Notes: a model not told the origin generated them from the sequence alone. Positions 16,829 through 25,103 are shown, numbered from the stretch's first letter. The stretch: 64,000 nucleotides of DNA from Paenibacillus oralis (GCF_003863965.1 NZ_RRCN01000001.1:6135071-6199070), one strand, 5' to 3'. A program made the numbers and translations.

Positions 16829-16857
16829 ATTATAACAAACGTACGTTCCCTTATCAA
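16829..16857 (-). promoter_or_regulatory. Near-consensus sigma-A promoter of the transposase gene
   Basis: Minus strand TTGATA (16852-16857), 17-base spacer, TATAAT (16829-16834). It is one of the best sigma-A promoters in the window. The spacer contains one LexA-like box and a second follows the -10. Confidence 0.7.
16836..16849. promoter_or_regulatory. LexA-like (SOS) box 1, inside the promoter spacer
   Basis: CAAACGTACGTTCC matches the LexA consensus CGAAC-RNRY-GTTYC at 13 of 14 positions. It sits entirely between the -35 and -10 of the transposase promoter. It is 30 bp from box 2, about three helical turns, so both would be on the same face. Confidence 0.55.
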
Positions 16858-17433
16858 GGCGAAAATCTCACCTGTACCGCCTCATTTTTTCCCCCTCTCT
16901 TTTTCTTCTCTCTTTTTTTGGAACCCTTGCTCTAGCCCCCACCCCCTGCCCTTCCTGGACGAAAGGGATAATCGTGCAAAGGCTGCAGGCAGGGACAAGA
17001 CACCAAGATACCAAGACACCAACCCTTTAGACAACCCCCTCACCTGGCGTCGATTTGTGCCACTGCTCGAAACGGCTACGGTGCAAAAAATGGGTGCGCT
17101 GACCTCAGCGGATCGCCCTCTTCATCGTTGATGCTTCCATGTTTAAGCGGAATCGTAACAAAGCGGTCATGTTGCTTGCCCGATTTAGGGAAGACACCGT
17201 CCGCCTATGATTCAGCGTCAACTCCGGCAATGGATTGCTGCTTTACCCAGCTAAATCAAGACTTGTCTGCCGATTTTTTGCCGCGAAAGTTGATTAATAA
17301 CTTATCATCCGCTCCGTACTACTAGCTTAGTTTACTATATCTTTTGCTAATCTGCCGGAAATTTGGGTCAAAACCGAAATCGGTGCTTAACAGGTGAAGT
17401 TGGTCAAGAGCACAAAAGAGTGCAAAAAAAATC

Positions 17434-17616
17434 TAACGGTTCTGAGCGGCGCTATTCGGGCAAAAACGGGACTTCCAAGCTGTAACAGATGCCATCGGCC
17501 TTATTTCACGTTTTACCTGGAGTTAAGGGGCAATTCCAAACCAATAAGCGCGCTTAGAACCGTTAGAAAAGGAAACACCGTCTTTTGGGCCAAATAAGCA
17601 TAGGTTACAACCGTTA
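17434..17616. repeat. Four-unit inverted intergenic array (array C, TAACGGTTC core)
   Basis: Units 17434-17456 and 17483-17505 are forward (TAACGG...CTATT and the diverged TAACAG...TTATT). Units 17543-17565 and 17593-17616 are inverted (AATAAGC...CCGTTA). Starts are 49, 60 and 50 bp apart, as in arrays B and D. It lies between the transposase promoter and the 129-residue gene. In the rest of 16858-17433 I found no supported gene, only short frames that may be remnants of an older mobile element near 17090-17330. Confidence 0.85.
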
Positions 17617-17725
17617 GCGCAGAAGCCGAACTCTCCCCATGAGCGCTCTGCATTAAAGATAAAGGGCCATCTGGCCGATATATGTAAAAGGCAGCATTTT
17701 TCAATAGAAGGGGGGATTTCCCATA

Positions 17726-18115
17726 ATGAAACTGGAATCCATGTCATCTATGCTGCGATCGGGCGCTTCCGCTCAGCAGCCACCTCCATCCAGACTGGAG
17801 CAGCTTATGCAAATTGCCCAAAGCGGCGCGTCCGCGGCGGAGAAACGAATGATGGCCAGAGCGATGCAGATGCAGATGGAGCAGGAAACGGTAGGGACGC
17901 TGTTCGCACATATCCCTGAGGTTAAAGAGGAAGTTGAGGAAAAGCCGCAGGAGGAGCCGGTGAACGGAGAAGAAACGTCGAATGCGCATGGAGATACGGT
18001 TCTTATTTCCGATGCGGCCAAACAGCAATTCGAGAGCAGCCGGCCGGAAAGCAGCAACTCGGCCCCCGCGCCATCATCTGCTGATGCTGGAGTATCGTCG
18101 GCGGCAACTACCTAA
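17726..18115 (+). CDS. Short unknown protein, Met/Gln-rich helix plus acidic tail
   Basis: A 129-residue protein with a strong ribosome site (AAGGGGGG) eleven bases before the ATG. Residues 20-55 (RLEQLMQIAQSGASAAEKRM and MARAMQMQMEQE) look helical and Met/Gln-rich. From residue 65 it becomes acidic and then Ser/Ala/Pro-rich and probably disordered. There is no signal peptide or membrane segment. I do not recognise the family. It stands alone between arrays C and G and ends before a bidirectional terminator. Confidence 0.6.
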   Translation: MKLESMSSMLRSGASAQQPPPSRLEQLMQIAQSGASAAEKRMMARAMQMQMEQETVGTLFAHIPEVKEEVEEKPQEEPVNGEETSNAHGDTVLISDAAKQQFESSRPESSNSAPAPSSADAGVSSAATT

Positions 18116-18197
18116 TTCCGTGTTGGAAGGAAAGGGAATGAAGCAAATTCTTGGTCTATAATTGGACGACAAAAAATACATACCTTATCCTGAATTA

Positions 18198-18380
18198 GAT
18201 TGGAAATATCCAATAGAATTGGAAATTCCGTGGCAAATACAGCCGCTTGATTGGAGATTTTCCAATAGATTAGGCTCGGCGGGCGTAAAACGGGCAACTT
18301 GAGTGAATTCTATTGGATATTTTCCGATGAGAGTTCAAAATGGCGTTCGATCTCCGGCAATCTATTGGATTTTTCCAATG
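18198..18380. repeat. Four-unit inverted intergenic array (array G, TTGGAAA-TCCAATAGA core)
   Basis: Units 18198-18220 and 18249-18271 are forward (GATTGGA...TCCAATAGA). Units 18306-18328 and 18359-18380 are inverted (TCTATTGGA...). Starts are 51, 57 and 53 bp apart. The geometry is that of the other arrays although the core sequence is unrelated to TAACGG. It lies between two converging genes. Confidence 0.8.
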
Positions 18381-18433
18381 AGAGGGAGAGGAACGACCTT
18401 AGTTGCGATGAGTTTTGGCTTCTGGCAAGTAAA

Positions 18434-18480
18434 TAAAAAAATAGCGGCACCGGAAAATCATCCTTGTGCCGCCATTTTTT
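18434..18480. terminator. Bidirectional terminator
   Basis: Stem arms TAGCGGCAC (18442-18450) and GTGCCGCCA (18466-18474) are flanked by A-rich and T-rich tracts on both sides (TTTTTT at 18475-18480; A7 at 18435-18441). It can end the 129-residue gene on the plus strand and the lipoprotein gene on the minus strand. Confidence 0.85.
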
Positions 18481-18537
18481 GCTTGCGATTGCCGCCCAAT
18501 GTGCAGATAACCAGCATTCCTTCACGCATTTCTGCCC

Positions 18538-19722
18538 CTAATCGAACAGCTCGCTAACTACCCTGCCGGTCTGACGGTCTACCGACAACCAATCCGCTGT
18601 CGCCGTATGCGTGTCGGTCTCGTCATTGCGGACTTCCTCGTAAATATGAATCGTGACCGACTGCTCGTCCGCATGGTCCACCTCTTGGATGAAGATGGAA
18701 CCGATGTTTTGATCGTCCCGCCGGTTGTTTTCCGCTGCCGTGCTATTTTCAATTCCCATGACGATATAAAAAGCCTCTTCATCGGTTAAATTGACCGCTC
18801 CGTTCAAAAATTCCGGCTGCCCCTGATCGAACCTCTTCATCAACACTTCTTTATAACGATCGGCATATTCCTTGCGAGTGACTTCATAGACAAGTTCCTC
18901 ATCGACGTTATACGCTTTTAATTGCTCCCGTACGCCGTCAAGATCGTAGGGTACTACTTCCCCGATCAGGATGAAGCGGTCTTCTTTATGGTTATGTATG
19001 ACGATGTGCTCGCTGGCCGTGACGGCGTGGTTGACGCTGCTTTGAGAACGCAGCAGCAGCAGATTTTGATCATCGTCCAGAGGATAGGTAAACACATCCG
19101 TAAACCCGTTCCGGTAGACCTCCTCCACCCCCGCTTGATCATATAGTCCGGTCAGGAACGGCGCGTCTTCGGTCCCCGAATTTTGCAAAAAGTACGTCCC
19201 TCTGGGTTCCGCATTGGCACCGCCGAAACCTTCTTCCTCCGGGTAATCAATCGTCAGCGCGCCATCCGTAAACGATAAAGAAACGTTGCGATATAGTTCA
19301 TCGGTGAACACCAGCCGTTGCCCGTCAACGCGAAAATCGCCATCGATTTCCCCATTATGATGGCTAAAGCCCCGGACGACCTGTACGTTCAAATGGTATT
19401 GATCCCCGCCAAGCTTCTTGACTTCAGCAATACCCACATTCGCAGGATCATAATAGCCGATGATATACGTGCCCGGAATAATGCGCTGCTGGTCTGTGAT
19501 ATTACCGCCGCTCGTCCGAAGCTCCGGGGAACCCGGCGTTAGCGAAGCCCCTGTCTCAACGCTTGAGTTCGGCGTTCGCCCGGCGGAGGTGTCATTCGTC
19601 TGCACCGGCGAAGCTGCATTTTTATCCGCGCCCTTATCCTCGTTTTGGCATCCTGCCAATGCTCCCGCCACCAGCAGAACGAACAGTGCAATTTTGAAAG
19701 TTGTTGACTTCCCTTTTGTCAT
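18538..19722 (-). CDS. Secreted lipoprotein of unknown function
   Basis: A 394-residue protein with a lipoprotein signal peptide (hydrophobic residues 10-22, lipobox ALAGC, Cys25). A Ser/Thr/Asn-rich linker runs to about residue 75, followed by a beta-rich region beginning GTYIIGYYDPANVG. The C-terminal third is acidic, with alternating charged segments (IHIYEEVRNDETDTH) and ends in a part (DWLSVDRQTGRVVSEL) that resembles the closing strands of small secreted beta domains. It should be anchored on the outer face of the membrane. No family recognised. Confidence 0.75.
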   Translation of the reverse strand: MTKGKSTTFKIALFVLLVAGALAGCQNEDKGADKNAASPVQTNDTSAGRTPNSSVETGASLTPGSPELRTSGGNITDQQRIIPGTYIIGYYDPANVGIAEVKKLGGDQYHLNVQVVRGFSHHNGEIDGDFRVDGQRLVFTDELYRNVSLSFTDGALTIDYPEEEGFGGANAEPRGTYFLQNSGTEDAPFLTGLYDQAGVEEVYRNGFTDVFTYPLDDDQNLLLLRSQSSVNHAVTASEHIVIHNHKEDRFILIGEVVPYDLDGVREQLKAYNVDEELVYEVTRKEYADRYKEVLMKRFDQGQPEFLNGAVNLTDEEAFYIVMGIENSTAAENNRRDDQNIGSIFIQEVDHADEQSVTIHIYEEVRNDETDTHTATADWLSVDRQTGRVVSELFD

Positions 19723-19769
19723 GTATGCGATTCCTGCCTTCCTAAAAGCAAGTTTGATCCAAGCCCGGA

Positions 19770-20744
19770 TTACGGCAGCCGATACAAGGCAAATGGCTTT
19801 GCATAGCGGAAACGGCCGCTTAGCTCATCAAGCTGCGCGAGGATGTCCGGATCAAGGTCCATGGATACGCTGCGCAAATTATCCTCGAGCTGCTCCGGCC
19901 GCGTCGCGCCCACGATCACCGTCGAGACCGCCGGCCTTGTCATTAGCCACGCCAGCGACAGCGCGCTGGACGAGGTCCCGCGCTCGGCGGCGAGCCGGCT
20001 CACCTGCTGTCCAAGGGCAATCCGCTCCTCATCCAAAAACCTGCCGAAGTTAGGATCGGTATCCGCTCTGGAGCCCGCCGGCGCCTCTTTGACGGAATAG
20101 TACTTGCCGCTAAGAATGCCGCCAGCCAGCGGAAAATACGGTATAATCCCTACGCCTTGATCCACGCACATCGGAGCAAGCTCCTGTTCGGGCGTCCGGT
20201 CCGCCAGCGAATAACTGACCTGCGTCGAAACGTAGCTCGTCCAGCCGCGGACTTTGCTGATCCCGATCGCTTTCATCAATTCCCAGGCCGCGTAGTTGGA
20301 GGCGCCGATATAGCGAACCTTCCCGGTGCGGACCATGTCGTCCAGCGTACGCAGCGTTTCATCCAGCGGCGTATACGGGTCAAACGTATGGATTTGGTAC
20401 AGATCGATATAATCGGTTTTCAGCCGTTTGAGGCTTTGCTCCAGTTCCTGCTGCAAATGCAGCCGGGAAGAGCCGCTGGCGTTGGGTCCCTCTCCCCGCA
20501 CTAGCCCGGCCTTCGTCGCCAGCACCACACCCTGCCTTCTATCCGCCAAAGCATCGCCGATGATCCGCTCGGATTCGGAGCCCGCATAAATATTCGCCGT
20601 ATCGATAAAATTGATGCCGCTGTCCAAAGCCTGGTGGATCAGTTTAATGGATGTTTCCCGATCCGCGCGTTTTCCGAATGCATTTGTGCCGAGGCCGAGC
20701 ACCGAAACTTCAAGCCCGCTTTTTCCAAGACGCCGATACTTCAT
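19770..20744 (-). CDS. Aldo/keto reductase
   Basis: A 324-residue TIM-barrel oxidoreductase. It starts MKYRRLGKSGLEVSVLGLGT, has the catalytic Asp and Tyr in DTANIY (near residue 50), Lys in ATKAG near 80 and His in YQIHTFD near 120, and the NADPH-binding end (STVIVGATRPEQLEDN) near 275. It reduces carbonyl compounds with NAD(P)H; the substrate is unknown. The second of two close ATGs is chosen because AGGAGG lies seven bases before it. It follows the molybdate-type regulator by 43 bases and is probably co-transcribed with it. Confidence 0.88.
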   Translation of the reverse strand: MKYRRLGKSGLEVSVLGLGTNAFGKRADRETSIKLIHQALDSGINFIDTANIYAGSESERIIGDALADRRQGVVLATKAGLVRGEGPNASGSSRLHLQQELEQSLKRLKTDYIDLYQIHTFDPYTPLDETLRTLDDMVRTGKVRYIGASNYAAWELMKAIGISKVRGWTSYVSTQVSYSLADRTPEQELAPMCVDQGVGIIPYFPLAGGILSGKYYSVKEAPAGSRADTDPNFGRFLDEERIALGQQVSRLAAERGTSSSALSLAWLMTRPAVSTVIVGATRPEQLEDNLRSVSMDLDPDILAQLDELSGRFRYAKPFALYRLP

Positions 20745-20787
20745 GATCATTCCTCCTGCTTGTCCTTTTCACCCTTCACGCTTCATC

Positions 20788-21807
20788 TCACAACCCGGCT
20801 TCACTGCCGGCGATCACTTGTCCGGTTGAGGACAAATCGTAATCTCCCAAGGTAAAAAGCACGTCCCGAAGCTCCGCGGACAGCAGCGCCTCGCGAAGCT
20901 GAGCAATCCATTCCCGGTTTTCGGGTTTGTTCAGCACCACCAGGTCAACCCGCTCCGCGATCAGCGGGATAAAGTCCAAGCCGGCGATGCGGGCCGGGCG
21001 TTCGCTGCCGACGCCGACATCGGCCTGCCCCAGCGCGATCCGTCCGCCCAGCCCCATATGGGTCGTTTCTTCCTGCTCGTAGCCGTTTACCGACGACGGG
21101 ACGATGCCCCTAAGCCGCAGCTGCTCGTCAAGCAAAACTCGGGCGCCCGAGCCTTTTTCCCGATTGATCAGACGAATATTCGGACGCGCCAGGTCCTCCC
21201 AGGCCGTGATTCCCAAAGGGTTCCCCTGCTTTACGTAAAATCCCGCTTTGCGCGTCACGAAATGAAACACAAGATAAGGCAATGATATAAACAATTTACG
21301 GATATACGGAAGGTTGTACTCCCCGGTGTCGCCATCGTACAAATGCGTGCTGACGATATCCGCCCCGCCGTTATACATGGCCACCAAGCTGTCCATGCTG
21401 CTGGCGAAGGAGCGCAGCGGCCGGAATTTGGAGCTTCGCTTTTCCAGCGCTTTCGCCAACAAATCAAGGCCTGGGTCCTGCCCCGTGATGACCAGCGGTT
21501 TTACTCCGTCATTGGGGTCAGCGTTGCTGACCGGCAGCGATACGGGAGTCAACGGCGTTAGTTGGACGTCCGCCGCAACGAAGCCGGCGGGTCCGCCGCC
21601 AAGCCGGCCTGGCGCAGTGCCGCCCGCTGTGCTTCCGCTTTTCGCTTTAAGTTTATACGCTTCGAGATCCGTGGAATCCACCCGCATTTGTTTGCCTACG
21701 CGATATGCGGGCAGCTCTCCTTTTTTGATCAGATCATAAACGGTTAATTTGGATACTTTAAGTAATTTGGCGATTTCTTCGGTCGTGTAAGAGATCGGTT
21801 CGGTCAT
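20788..21807 (-). CDS. One-component regulator: excisionase-type HTH fused to a molybdate-binding-like domain
   Basis: About 339 residues. Residues 5-53 form a MerR/excisionase-type winged helix (YTTEEIAKLLKVSKLTVYDL, then GELPAYRVGKQMRV). After a Gly/Ala/Pro linker (60-95), residues about 100-330 are a periplasmic-binding-protein-like domain (PBP_like type) with VITGQDPGLDLLAKALE, GADIVSTHLYDGDTGEYN and LINREKGSGARVLLDE. Such proteins act as ModE-like molybdate or tungstate sensors. It is divergent from modA with 190 bases between the starts, so it probably controls mod expression and itself. The ATG with AAGGAG upstream is preferred over an earlier GTG. Confidence 0.82.
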   Translation of the reverse strand: MTEPISYTTEEIAKLLKVSKLTVYDLIKKGELPAYRVGKQMRVDSTDLEAYKLKAKSGSTAGGTAPGRLGGGPAGFVAADVQLTPLTPVSLPVSNADPNDGVKPLVITGQDPGLDLLAKALEKRSSKFRPLRSFASSMDSLVAMYNGGADIVSTHLYDGDTGEYNLPYIRKLFISLPYLVFHFVTRKAGFYVKQGNPLGITAWEDLARPNIRLINREKGSGARVLLDEQLRLRGIVPSSVNGYEQEETTHMGLGGRIALGQADVGVGSERPARIAGLDFIPLIAERVDLVVLNKPENREWIAQLREALLSAELRDVLFTLGDYDLSSTGQVIAGSEAGL

Positions 21808-21955
21808 GAGTTTCTCCTTGTACACGTCATCTATGAATTGTTCCAGCTAGACTTATCTTACTGATGTTCCCGCTATATTTCAATGAACGGCGCGGTCAGG
21901 ACGAATTTTATTTTTGAAATGTGCGTGAAATCTCTATACACTTCATTATGTTTAG

Positions 21956-21980
21956 TATAATCTAGATATAATTAGTTATA
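21956..21980 (+). promoter_or_regulatory. modA promoter -10 and overlapping palindromic operator candidate
   Basis: TATAAT at 21956-21961 is followed by the palindrome TATAA-TTAG-TTATA at 21967-21980, which would cover the transcription start. The -35 (about 21933) is poor. The palindrome is a natural candidate site for the divergent molybdate-type regulator. Confidence 0.45.
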
Positions 21981-21997
21981 ACCAGGGAGGAAGATTC

Positions 21998-22846
21998 ATG
22001 TTTCAACGAAAAATGATACCTTTGCTGGCCGCGATGATGACCGCGCTTATGCTGGTCATCTCCGGCTGCGGAAGCGCAGCAAACAACGCCGCATCGGCCA
22101 ATAAGGATACCGCCGCCCAGGCGGAAGCGTCCGGCGCAAATTCAACCGCTTCCCCGAAAGTCGAACTGCTCGTTTCCGCCGCGGCCAGCCTTACCGAGAG
22201 TATGGACGAGTTAAAAACAATTTACGAAACCGCCCACAACGATGTTAATCTTACCTTTAATTACGGGGCATCCGGGACGCTGCAGCAGCAGATCGAGCAA
22301 GGCGCGCCGGCGGATTTGTTTTTGTCGGCCGGAAAGAAGCAGATGGACGCATTACTGGACAAAGGACTCATCGATTCAGAATTATCGGTAAACCTGCTGA
22401 CCAATGACCTGGTGCTCATCGTTCCGGGGAACTCTGCCGTTCAAATTAACGCGCTGGAGGACCTGGAGCAGGCCGGAAACATCGCCATCGGGACACCCGA
22501 ATCCGTGCCCGCCGGCAAATATGCCCAGCAAACTCTTTCCTATTTTAAGCTTTGGGACAGTTTGCAGCCCAAGCTGGTTTTGACGAAAGATGTGAAGCAG
22601 GTGTTGTCCTATGTGGAAACAGGCAATGCGGATGCGGGTTTTGTATATAAAACGGATGCCGCCGTCTCCGACAAAGTGAAGATTGCGCTAACCGCAGACC
22701 CGGCAAGCCATGACCCGATCGAATATCCGGCCGGCGTGCTGACGGGCAGCCAACATCCGGACGAGGCTAAAGCTTTTTACGAGTTTTTGCAAACCGATGA
22801 GGCGATGGAAGTGTTTAAAAAATACGGATTTAACCCGGCGGAGTAA
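21998..22846 (+). CDS. modA: Molybdate ABC transporter substrate-binding lipoprotein ModA
   Basis: A 282-residue binding protein. The signal peptide ends in lipobox VISGC (Cys24), then a 30-residue Ala/Asn/Ser linker. The ModA fold begins with VELLVSAAASLTESMDEL, continues with FNYGASGTLQQQIEQGAP and LFLSAGKKQMD, and includes the FVYKTDA part near residue 215 that is typical of molybdate and tungstate binders. It captures molybdate outside the cell. AGGGAGGAAG precedes the ATG. It is followed at once by modB and stands tail to tail with the nif cluster, which needs molybdenum. Confidence 0.92.
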   Translation: MFQRKMIPLLAAMMTALMLVISGCGSAANNAASANKDTAAQAEASGANSTASPKVELLVSAAASLTESMDELKTIYETAHNDVNLTFNYGASGTLQQQIEQGAPADLFLSAGKKQMDALLDKGLIDSELSVNLLTNDLVLIVPGNSAVQINALEDLEQAGNIAIGTPESVPAGKYAQQTLSYFKLWDSLQPKLVLTKDVKQVLSYVETGNADAGFVYKTDAAVSDKVKIALTADPASHDPIEYPAGVLTGSQHPDEAKAFYEFLQTDEAMEVFKKYGFNPAE

Positions 22847-22855
22847 CGGCCCGTA

Positions 22856-23530
22856 ATGAATTCATTATTCGTGTCGGAAAATTTTTGGTCGCCGGTCCTG
22901 TTGTCGCTTCAGGTATCGATTGCCGCAACGGTGATTGCATTTCTCCTCGGACTTGTGGTGGCATGGCGGATGGCGGCCGCGGTTTTTTACGGCAAATCGC
23001 TGCTGGAGACGGCGTTCCTGCTGCCGCTTGTGCTGCCGCCCAGCGTCGTCGGCTTTATCCTGCTCGTGCTGCTTGGCCGAAACGGCTGGATCGGTCAGGC
23101 GGCCTCCGCCTGGTTGAACCTGTCCTTTGTGTTTCAGCCGCTCGGAGCGATCGTCGCCGCCAGCGTCGTCAGCTTTCCGCTGATCTATCAAACGCTGAAA
23201 ACCGGGTTTCTGTCGGTGGACAAAGACGTCAAGGAAGCGGCTCGCGCGCAAGGGGCCAACGAGTGGCAGGTGCTTATTCATATCGTGCTGCCGCTCTCCT
23301 TGCGGTCGCTGCAAGCGGCTTTTATTCTCGGCTTCGCCCGCGCGCTGGGCGAATTCGGCGCCACCTTGATGGTCGCCGGCAACATTCCCGGCCGGACGCA
23401 AACGATACCGACAGCCATTTATTTTGCCGTCGATGCCGGCAATATGCCGCTCGCCTGGGCGCTCACGGGCTGCACGATCCTGCTGTCGTTTTTGCTGCTG
23501 ATGCTTTCGTCCAGATTTAAAAACGACTAG
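22856..23530 (+). CDS. modB: Molybdate ABC transporter permease ModB
   Basis: A 224-residue membrane protein with five to six helices and the ABC-permease EAA loop (VKEAARAQGANEWQVLIHIV) near residue 125. PLVLPPSVVGFILLVLLG and FARALGEFGATLMVAGNIPG are ModB signatures. It forms the pore for molybdate import. It begins nine bases after the modA stop. No modC ATPase follows: a terminator lies 25 bases downstream, so the energising subunit must be encoded elsewhere. Confidence 0.92.
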   Translation: MNSLFVSENFWSPVLLSLQVSIAATVIAFLLGLVVAWRMAAAVFYGKSLLETAFLLPLVLPPSVVGFILLVLLGRNGWIGQAASAWLNLSFVFQPLGAIVAASVVSFPLIYQTLKTGFLSVDKDVKEAARAQGANEWQVLIHIVLPLSLRSLQAAFILGFARALGEFGATLMVAGNIPGRTQTIPTAIYFAVDAGNMPLAWALTGCTILLSFLLLMLSSRFKND

Positions 23531-23552
23531 AGCGCTCTTCAAAGCGCAAGCC

Positions 23553-23603
23553 AAAAACCCCCTCTCGGTATGCCATCAGTTGGTTTACGAGAGGGGGTTT
23601 CTG
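23553..23603. terminator. Strong bidirectional terminator between modB and nifV
   Basis: A perfect 13-base stem (AAACCCCCTCTCG at 23555-23567, complement at 23588-23600). T-rich ends occur on both strands, so it can stop modAB on the plus strand and, after array D, the nif operon on the minus strand. Confidence 0.9.
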
Positions 23604-23678
23604 CTGTTTACGGCTCGAAGACGGCCAGTCGAAGCCTTGAAAACCGGCTCTAATTCCCGTAAAAGCTACCCGGAACTC

Positions 23679-23860
23679 TAACGGTTGCAGCAGCGGCTAT
23701 TTTGCGAAAAAATCCACTTTCTAGATTCTAACGGTTGCGAGCGCCGTTATTTGCCTGAATTTAAGCAAAATAGCCGGATTTCAGTGAAATAAGCTCCATG
23801 GCAACCGTTACAATTGGAAATCAACGTTTTGGGAGCAAATAGCGCTTGTGGCAACCGTTA
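23679..23860. repeat. Four-unit inverted intergenic array (array D, TAACGGTTGC core)
   Basis: Four 23-bp units: forward 23679-23701 and 23729-23751 (TAACGGTTGC...TATT), inverted 23788-23810 and 23838-23860 (AATA...GCAACCGTTA). Starts are 50, 59 and 50 bp apart. It lies between the convergent modB and nifV genes, downstream of nifV. The remaining bases of 23604-23958 show nothing else. Confidence 0.9.
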
Positions 23861-23958
23861 GAATATTGGTATGGCAGATCGGATTTGATGCAACGCTAGT
23901 GGTGTGTTCGCCATTTTCGGGTAAACAAGAGCGCCCTGGTACATTACTAGCCTAACTT

Positions 23959-25086
23959 TTACTTCGCCAACTCCTCTTTCGCCCACTCCCCGATTTCCCG
24001 GCTGTCCACCGGGTATTTGCGTTCACCCGCCGTCCGCCGCAGCCGCTCCAGTAATGTCTCGATAATTCCTTCGCTCACCTTAAGCCCTTCCCCGTCCAGC
24101 GCCAGGCGCACCGAGCTGCGGCCGGAATGCTTGCCCAACACGATGACATGATCCGCGCCGAGCTCGGAAGGATCAAGCGCCTGGTACGTCCGGCGGTCTT
24201 TCATCAGGCCGTTCACATGAATCCCGGATTCATGGGCAAAGGCCAGCCGACCCACCAGCGGCCGGGCATCGGGGATGTCTCTTCCGGCCGCACGGGCAAC
24301 GAGCTCGGCCAAAGGCTTGAGCTTGTCGGGACACACCGCGCATTCCCCGCGGTACAAATGCTTCCAGGCCATCACCACCTCCTCCAGCGCGGCGTTGCCC
24401 GCGCGTTCGCCGATGCCGAGCACGGTCGTGCTGGCCCACCCAGCTCCCGCCTCGATACCGGCCAGCGTGTTTGCCGCCGCCAAGCCAAAATCGTTGTGGC
24501 AGTGGATTTCCAGCTCGATGTCGGGCGGGCAGGTGGCCAGCAGCGCCGAAACCCTCGAATACAGCGTACCGGGATGGTGAACGGACAAGGTATCGGCGTA
24601 ACGGAACCGCCGGATCCCTTCTTTCCGGAAGCCGCAAACCAATTCGCGCAAAAAAGCGAAATCGGCGCGGGAAGCATCCTCAAAGCCGATCGATACGGCA
24701 AGCCCTTTTTCCAGCGCATAACATGCGGCGCGTTTGCCCATATCGATGACTTGGGCCGGCCTCGCCCCCAGCTTGGCGCGCATTTGGATCGGCGATACGG
24801 GCAGGGCGATGTGGACCGAATCCACGCCCGCCGAGAGGGAGGCATCGATATCGGTGCAGCTCGCCCGATTCCAGGCCAGCAGCCGCATGGGCAACCCCAG
24901 CGCCGCGATTCGGCGGATAGCCCGGCATTCGTCATCGCCCATAGCCGGGATACCCACCTCGGCCTGCTCGACTCCGGCGGCGGCGAGGCACTTGGCGATT
25001 TCCAGTTTTTCCGCGGCCGTAAAAGCCACGCCAGCCGCCTGTTCCCCATCGCGCAGCGTCGTGTCGCAAATCCGCAAGTCCCTCAT
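23959..25086 (-). CDS. nifV: Homocitrate synthase NifV
   Basis: A 375-residue DRE-TIM metallolyase of standard NifV length. The active-site DTTLRDGEQ is at residues 8-16, the metal-binding IHCHNDFGLA near 200, and GERAGNAALEEVVMAW near 225. It condenses acetyl-CoA with 2-oxoglutarate to homocitrate, the organic ligand of FeMo-cofactor. The start at MRDLRICDTT is supported by GGAGGAGGG; the frame stays open upstream only within hesA. It is the last gene of the nif operon, 17 bases after hesA. Confidence 0.95.
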   Translation of the reverse strand: MRDLRICDTTLRDGEQAAGVAFTAAEKLEIAKCLAAAGVEQAEVGIPAMGDDECRAIRRIAALGLPMRLLAWNRASCTDIDASLSAGVDSVHIALPVSPIQMRAKLGARPAQVIDMGKRAACYALEKGLAVSIGFEDASRADFAFLRELVCGFRKEGIRRFRYADTLSVHHPGTLYSRVSALLATCPPDIELEIHCHNDFGLAAANTLAGIEAGAGWASTTVLGIGERAGNAALEEVVMAWKHLYRGECAVCPDKLKPLAELVARAAGRDIPDARPLVGRLAFAHESGIHVNGLMKDRRTYQALDPSELGADHVIVLGKHSGRSSVRLALDGEGLKVSEGIIETLLERLRRTAGERKYPVDSREIGEWAKEELAK

Positions 25087-25103
25087 AATAGTTCCCTCCT
25101 CCC

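Noticed and set aside
17128..17325. Short plus-strand frames between the transposase promoter and array C
   Set aside because: They look at best like old mobile-element fragments; no start signals or family motifs.
23531..23958. A hidden modC gene between modB and nifV
   Set aside because: The region contains only a terminator and array D; no Walker motifs in any frame.
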